From assembly GCA_029547385.1 (NCBI GenBank), contig JAKPPK010000449.1, forward strand, positions 1 to 32,099: a stretch of DNA of 32,099 nucleotides, read 5' to 3'. The position numbers and the translations under genes were made by a program. Below are positions 27,195-32,099 of this stretch, piece by piece. The notes below the pieces were generated by a model, which was given only the letters and a program-made list of their open reading frames with translations, had not been told where the DNA came from and searched no databases. The DNA comes from Candidatus Latescibacterota bacterium (GTDB lineage: Bacteria; Latescibacterota; MWCZ01). Within the stretch, counting starts at the first letter, position 1, and each line of letters starts with the position of its first letter.

Positions 27195-30100
27195 GTCTCG
27201 TCCTTTCCATGGCAATACTTGTACTTCTTGCCACTCCCGCACGGGCACGGCGAATTGCGGCTCACGCGAGGTACGGCCTTCGCCTGCTGCGGCGTAGATT
27301 TGGGCGCAGAAGCACGGGCCGCGGTTACCGGCTTCCGTGCGCCACGCCCGCCCACGGTGCGGATTTCAGGTTCGGCGACGGCCACTGGCGCGCCCTCTCC
27401 CGCATCAAACCCTTCCATCTCAGCGTGGGTGGCCATCAACTCCGCAGCGGCGCGTCTGCGTGCTTCCACTTCGCGTTCTGAGGGAAGTTGTGACTTGAAC
27501 ACTATTTCCAGCGTCTGCCGGTCGATTTCGCGGATGAGGTTTTCGAATATGTCGTACGCCTCACGTTTGAATTCGACCACGGGGTCTTTCTGACCATACT
27601 GGCGAAGGTGAATTCCGCCTTTCATGTCCTCGATGTCGGTGAGGTGTTCGCGCCAGCGGTCGTCAACAGCCGACAAGACCGCGATTTTGTGGAGTCGGCG
27701 CACAAAAACCTCTTCGTCCTCCGCACCTTGTCTACGGGCCTCGCGCCGAAGCTCGTTGCAGCGGGCATCGTACTTTGAGAGAACCGCGCTTGTCACCCTC
27801 TGTCGGATCACCTCATCAGAGACTGTTTCCTCTGGTCCAAAACGGAGGTTTGCCTCTACCCCGAATCTCTTGCTCAGTTCCGCATTGAGCGCACCAAAAT
27901 CCCAGCCCTCTCCATCGTTCTCGTTTTCGGCAAATCGGGTGATGATGTCATCAATCGCGTTCATGGTCAGCGACCGGATCTCGCCGGTCAAATCGTCATT
28001 CTCCAGAGCAAACCGGCGGCGGTCATAAATGACTTCGCGCTGCTGGTTCATCACATCATCGTAATCCAGCAGCCGCTTTCTTATCTCGAAATTGTTTGCC
28101 TCGATCGTACGCTGGTTTCGATCGATGGCTTTCGTCACCAGCGGGGATTGGATTACCTCGCCTTCCTGAGCACCGAGTCGCGTCATGATATTCGCGATGC
28201 GCTCCGAGCCAAAAAGGCGCATGAGGTCATCTTCCAGCGAAAGGAAGAACTGCGAAGCACCCGGATCACCTTGTCGCCCGGATCTGCCTCTGAGCTGGCG
28301 GTCGATACGGCGCGCGTCGTGCCGTTCCGTTCCGATGATGTGCAAGCCACAGGGTTGTTTTTCCAGACAGTCTTTGATCGTCATGCCGTCAGCAGTGATT
28401 GTGCTTTCAGGAAGGCCGTTGCGAAGCTTGCACTCGTCGCATTTGATGAGGCTTCTCGGAATCTTGATGTCGGTGCCTCGTCCCGCCATGTTCGTCGCGA
28501 TTGTCACCGCGTCGGGCTGCCCGGCCTTCGCAATGATTTCCGCTTCTATCTGGTGGTATTTGGCGTTCAAAACGGAGTGGGCGATGCCTTTGCGCTTCAA
28601 CATCCTGCTGAGAAGCTCGCTCGTTTCGACGGATCGCGTCCCGATGAGCACTGGCAGATGCTGCTGGTGCAGTTGTTCTACTTCTTCCACAACGGCGTTG
28701 AACTTCTCACGCTTTGTGCGGAAGATCACGTCGTCCAGATCGATTCGCCTCACAGGTTTGTTCGTCGGGATGACGATGACTTCCAGCTTGTAGATTCCCC
28801 ACAACTCATCTTCTTCGGTTTCCGCGGTACCCGTCATACCCGCGAGTTTGTCGTACATGCGGAAGTAATTCTGGACCGTAATGGTGGCCACGGTCTGCGT
28901 GTCACGTTCCACCGTGACGTTTTCTTTCGCTTCAAGAGCCTGATGCAGTCCGTCGGAATACCGTCGCCCCGGTTGAAGCCTTCCCGTAAACTCGTCGACG
29001 ATGACGACCTTGTCATCCTGAACCACGTAGTTCACGTCGCGTTCGAACAGCCCGTATGCACGGATGAGATTGGACATTCCGTGGATGCGGTCTGCCGCAT
29101 CCGCATAGCTCGAATACTGGAAATCGATGAGCTTCCTCTTCTGGTCCTCTGAGAAAACGGTGCTCTTCTCGATCAGTTCCAGGTTCTCGCTGAGATCGGG
29201 AAGGATGAACTTGCGCCGGGAATCGTCGAAATACACGCGAAACATGTCTTCGACCAGTGCGAATTTCTGATCCGCCGAGAGGACGTCATTCTGTTCAACA
29301 TGGTGCAGGATCTGGGCAAGATCGGGCAGAACAAGTCTCTGGGTCTGCGCCTCCATGTACGCGCGATATGCATCGGCCAGCAGCCCCGCTTTCGCAGTAG
29401 TGTCCAGCTTTTCGTTGTGAGTGACGAACGCCGTCACGTCGTCGAAAGATGGCCGCGAAAGCCCTTCTCGTTCCGCTGTGGAGAATGCATCGGAAAGAGC
29501 CTTGGTGAGGTCCCCTTTGTCCTGGCTCGTCAAGTACTCATTCGCCGAGATTCGTTCCTCGATTTCTCTTCCAGGGTACGAGAGACGCTTGATGGCCTGT
29601 TTTACCCAGTTCGATGCGGACTCGACGATTTTTGCGCGTCCGGCGTCGCGGTCCGCTTGCGCATCATCTTCCGGACCCTCGGCCTCGTCGGCCAGCGAGA
29701 ATCGAATGAACCCGCGGGACGCGTAGTCCACGGCCAGTGCAAACTGTTCCTTGAGCAGCACGCGCTTCTGCTCGTCGGTGAGTACCTCATCGAGTTCAAT
29801 CGCACGAACGACGTCGCCAGCTTCTGACGTGATCGCTCGCCCCTTCGTCTCGTTGATGTACGCACGGAATTCCTTCTCGAGGCGCTCCTGTTTGACCGCG
29901 TCGTCAACGTTCTCATCGCGTTCGATGCGGCGGACGGTGTCCATGAGCGAAATGAAGCGTCTTTTGTCCTCGGTGAGCAGAAGGCGGGAGCGGCCCTCGT
30001 CAGTGATCTCCGCCGAATGATTTTTCTCGTCGATCGAATAGAGCAACGGTTCGTCGAGTTCGGGAGTGCGCTTATCGCGCATGTAATCGAGTTCTACGCG

Positions 30101-31111
30101 GACGATCGCCTTTTTCACCTCGCCGCTCTCGCAGAGCCGCATGAGTTTTCGTTGTTTCGGAGCGCCGCGTTGAGCCTGCAGCAGCTTCTTTGCGCCGGCG
30201 TACGTTTCTCCCGCTTCCCACAGCCGCTCGCCGTCGTCGACCAGTTCCGCGACTATCCGGCTCTGTTCCTTTACCAGCTTCTCCACGCGAGGCTTAAGTT
30301 CCACGTAACGTTCGCTTTTGGACTCCGGTACCTGCCCGCTGATGATGAGCGGCGTCCGTGCCTCGTCGATAAGAAGCTGGTCAGCCTCGTCCACGATCGC
30401 GAAATTGAAGCCCCGATGACGAATGTCGGCAATATCCCACGCCATATTGTCGTAGAGATAGTCAAATCCGAACTGATCCTGCCTGCCGTAGGTCACATCA
30501 CAGGCGTAAGCTTCCCGGCGAGAGATCGGCACAAGGTGGTACCCCTGCGTTTCATTCCAATCGACTTTGTAACTCTCAATGCCGTTGTTCGCGTTCGGAT
30601 CCTGAAGAACGGAAACCGAGAGCCCGAGCCAGTGGTAAATGGGACCATTCCAGCTTGCGTCGCGCCGGGCGAGGTAGTCATTCACGGTGACGAGGTGCGC
30701 ACCTTTTCCGGGAAGCGCGTTGAGGTAGAGCGGCAATACGGCGACGAGAGTCTTGCCTTCTCCGGTCGCCATTTCCGCGATTTTGCCTTGATGCAGAACG
30801 ATGGCGCCCACCAGCTGAACATCAAACGGCACCATGAACCACGGAGTCATGTTCCCGCAGACATCCCATTCCATCTTCCGTTCAGTGAAACGGCGCATCG
30901 TCTCTTTGACAACGGCGAACGCCTCGACCATGAGATCGTCCAGGGTCTCGCCGTCCGCCAGGCGCTTTCTGAATTCGTCGGTTTTTCCTTTGATTGCCTC
31001 ATCCGGCAGATCATGAAGCAACTCGTACTTCGCGTTTATCTCGGCGACGACAGGCCGAAGACGCTTGATTTCGCGTTTGCTCTTATTGAAAAACCTTTTG
31101 AACAAATTCAC
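27191..31111 (-). CDS. secA: preprotein translocase ATPase SecA, with large internal insertion
   Basis: EMATGEGKTLVAVLPLYLNAL, VDEADQLLIDEARTPLIISG, KLAGMTGTAETEEDELW, IATNMAGRGTDIKI, LRGRSGRQGDPG, C-terminal SEC-C motif SPCPCGSGKKYKYCHG. 1306 aa. Confidence 0.97.
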   Translation of the reverse strand: MNLFKRFFNKSKREIKRLRPVVAEINAKYELLHDLPDEAIKGKTDEFRKRLADGETLDDLMVEAFAVVKETMRRFTERKMEWDVCGNMTPWFMVPFDVQLVGAIVLHQGKIAEMATGEGKTLVAVLPLYLNALPGKGAHLVTVNDYLARRDASWNGPIYHWLGLSVSVLQDPNANNGIESYKVDWNETQGYHLVPISRREAYACDVTYGRQDQFGFDYLYDNMAWDIADIRHRGFNFAIVDEADQLLIDEARTPLIISGQVPESKSERYVELKPRVEKLVKEQSRIVAELVDDGERLWEAGETYAGAKKLLQAQRGAPKQRKLMRLCESGEVKKAIVRVELDYMRDKRTPELDEPLLYSIDEKNHSAEITDEGRSRLLLTEDKRRFISLMDTVRRIERDENVDDAVKQERLEKEFRAYINETKGRAITSEAGDVVRAIELDEVLTDEQKRVLLKEQFALAVDYASRGFIRFSLADEAEGPEDDAQADRDAGRAKIVESASNWVKQAIKRLSYPGREIEERISANEYLTSQDKGDLTKALSDAFSTAEREGLSRPSFDDVTAFVTHNEKLDTTAKAGLLADAYRAYMEAQTQRLVLPDLAQILHHVEQNDVLSADQKFALVEDMFRVYFDDSRRKFILPDLSENLELIEKSTVFSEDQKRKLIDFQYSSYADAADRIHGMSNLIRAYGLFERDVNYVVQDDKVVIVDEFTGRLQPGRRYSDGLHQALEAKENVTVERDTQTVATITVQNYFRMYDKLAGMTGTAETEEDELWGIYKLEVIVIPTNKPVRRIDLDDVIFRTKREKFNAVVEEVEQLHQQHLPVLIGTRSVETSELLSRMLKRKGIAHSVLNAKYHQIEAEIIAKAGQPDAVTIATNMAGRGTDIKIPRSLIKCDECKLRNGLPESTITADGMTIKDCLEKQPCGLHIIGTERHDARRIDRQLRGRSGRQGDPGASQFFLSLEDDLMRLFGSERIANIMTRLGAQEGEVIQSPLVTKAIDRNQRTIEANNFEIRKRLLDYDDVMNQQREVIYDRRRFALENDDLTGEIRSLTMNAIDDIITRFAENENDGEGWDFGALNAELSKRFGVEANLRFGPEETVSDEVIRQRVTSAVLSKYDARCNELRREARRQGAEDEEVFVRRLHKIAVLSAVDDRWREHLTDIEDMKGGIHLRQYGQKDPVVEFKREAYDIFENLIREIDRQTLEIVFKSQLPSEREVEARRRAAAELMATHAEMEGFDAGEGAPVAVAEPEIRTVGGRGARKPVTAARASAPKSTPQQAKAVPRVSRNSPCPCGSGKKYKYCHGKDET

Positions 31112-31151
31112 AGCAACACTCCCGTTTGTATCGGCGATCGAGAGAACGTCA

Positions 31152-31637
31152 TCATGAGACAGGTAACTCCGGGGAGCACCAGGTTACTGGCAGCAGTGGG
31201 CGACCGGATTCGACAACTTGTTTGTAATACTCGAGATCAGTACGCGAGATCGCGGTCAGCGGCTCAGGCAGATCATCCAACGCGAACCATTCCGCCGCAC
31301 TGCATTTCAGCGGCTCGTTGATGTGAGGGACACCACGAACATGCCGGCACACGAATGTAGGGGAAACCCAGTGCTGATGGTCCGCCGGAATGATGTGATT
31401 GACAACGCGCAGAAGCCCTACCGGCACAACCTCTATGTCAAGTTCTTCGTGAATTTCGCGGACGATCGCGTCTTCAAAGCGCTCTCCAAATTCCAGCGCA
31501 CCCCCGGGGTTCTCCCATTGACCTCTCTGATTGCGAGCGGCGTTGCTCCTTCGGGCAAGCAGAACCCGCCCGTCAGAGCCCGTAATGATCCCGCCCACTC
31601 CCACGCCTATGTAGTGCTTCCCCGGTTGAAAATCCAC
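31152..31637 (-). CDS. Nudix hydrolase
   Basis: Nudix box GGALEFGERFEDAIVREIHEELDI; 161 aa; 40 bp upstream of secA on the same strand. Confidence 0.9.
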   Translation of the reverse strand: MDFQPGKHYIGVGVGGIITGSDGRVLLARRSNAARNQRGQWENPGGALEFGERFEDAIVREIHEELDIEVVPVGLLRVVNHIIPADHQHWVSPTFVCRHVRGVPHINEPLKCSAAEWFALDDLPEPLTAISRTDLEYYKQVVESGRPLLPVTWCSPELPVS

Positions 31638-31724
31638 GCCACATTTCTCCGTCCAACAAATGACAACCCATTAAATCTACGCCCGTACCCGCAGGTTCTC
31701 AAGCATAAGCCGTTCCTCCGGGCT

Positions 31725-31752
31725 TTGGTATTGAGACGAAGGCGCCTATAAT
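31725..31752 (+). promoter_or_regulatory. putative sigma70 promoter for the rightmost plus-strand CDS
   Basis: TTGGTA (31725-31730), 16-nt spacer, consensus TATAAT (31747-31752), about 70 nt before an SD plus ATG. Confidence 0.55.
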
Positions 31753-31821
31753 CTTCATTGTTCGCGCTGAGTCGGGGACCTCCTCCCGCCTTGCGCCTCA
31801 CCACACTCCAAGGAGATAGCG

Positions 31822-32099
31822 ATGCCTCACACTCCGAAGTTTTACCCGTTTTCGGACGTGCCGGTATCAGACTCGTGTTGGTCCCTCTCAACAGGGCCCG
31901 ACGGGCGCATCTACATCGCGGTCTGTTCCGAGGGGCTGGGCGGTGTAAGTGTCTACATCGCCCGGTACAATGATGAAACGGATCGCCTCGACTACCTTGT
32001 GGACGCCTCGAAGGAGACAAACGACCCGCCCGATTCCGGGCGAGCGACCCAGTGCAAAATCCACTACTGCTTTTGCCCTTCCAGGCACGACGGCATTCT
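31822..32099 (+). CDS. hypothetical protein, possibly beta-propeller-like (partial, runs off right edge)
   Basis: AAGGAGA SD, then ATG at 31822; open to the window end: MPHTPKFYPFSDVPVSDSCWSLSTGPDGRIYIAVCSEGLGGVSVYIARYNDETDRLDYLVDASKETNDPPDSGRATQCKIHYCFCPSRHDGI. Not in the ORF track. Confidence 0.7.
   Translation, partial: MPHTPKFYPFSDVPVSDSCWSLSTGPDGRIYIAVCSEGLGGVSVYIARYNDETDRLDYLVDASKETNDPPDSGRATQCKIHYCFCPSRHDGI

Noticed and set aside
30017-31321. Plus-strand ORFs over secA (30017..31321, 28148..29152) and over the dcw genes (e.g. 19742..20914, 23095..24258, 14650..15582)
   Set aside because: Antisense shadows of highly recognisable conserved genes.
1-32099. CRISPR array, rRNA, transposase/IS element, retron or diversity-generating repeats
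   Set aside because: Looked for regularly spaced direct repeats, rRNA-like conserved strings, and transposase or reverse transcriptase motifs; none seen.

Overview
The window splits into two parts, with almost all genes on the minus strand. (A) About 12.19-32.1 kb is chromosomal core. In transcriptional order on the minus strand it carries a Nudix hydrolase, an enlarged secA, ccmC, a ccmD-like gene, and a rearranged division/cell-wall (dcw) cluster: mraZ-rsmH-ftsL-ftsI(PASTA)-murE-murF-ftsW-murC-ftsQ-ftsA-ftsZ, followed by a tRNA with anticodon CAT. mraY, murD, murG, murB and ddl are absent from their usual places. (B) About 1-12.19 kb looks like an integrative element abutting the 3' end of that tRNA. 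It has a tyrosine integrase, a hypothetical protein, an AlpA/excisionase-like small DNA-binding protein, an inverted-repeat-rich intergenic segment, an HTH replication-type protein, a DnaB-family helicase, a long non-coding leader, and then a two-gene cassette: a PLD-SNF2 helicase fusion followed 6 bp later by a large N6-adenine DNA methyltransferase. The methyltransferase is open to the left edge of the window (at least 846 codons, checked codon by codon) and is missing from the supplied ORF track. The best candidate for an undescribed system is this PLD-helicase/methyltransferase pair on a satellite-like, tRNA-anchored element. Its component families resemble DISARM or type IIG/ISP restriction parts, but the architecture seen here is compact. 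Other notable points are a repeat-built ~290-aa insertion in SecA, a MraZ-box-like operator directly downstream of a good sigma70 promoter, and at least six NTGA start/stop overlaps. These overlaps show that several ORF-track starts are over-extended. All family assignments are by eye from motifs; no searches were run.
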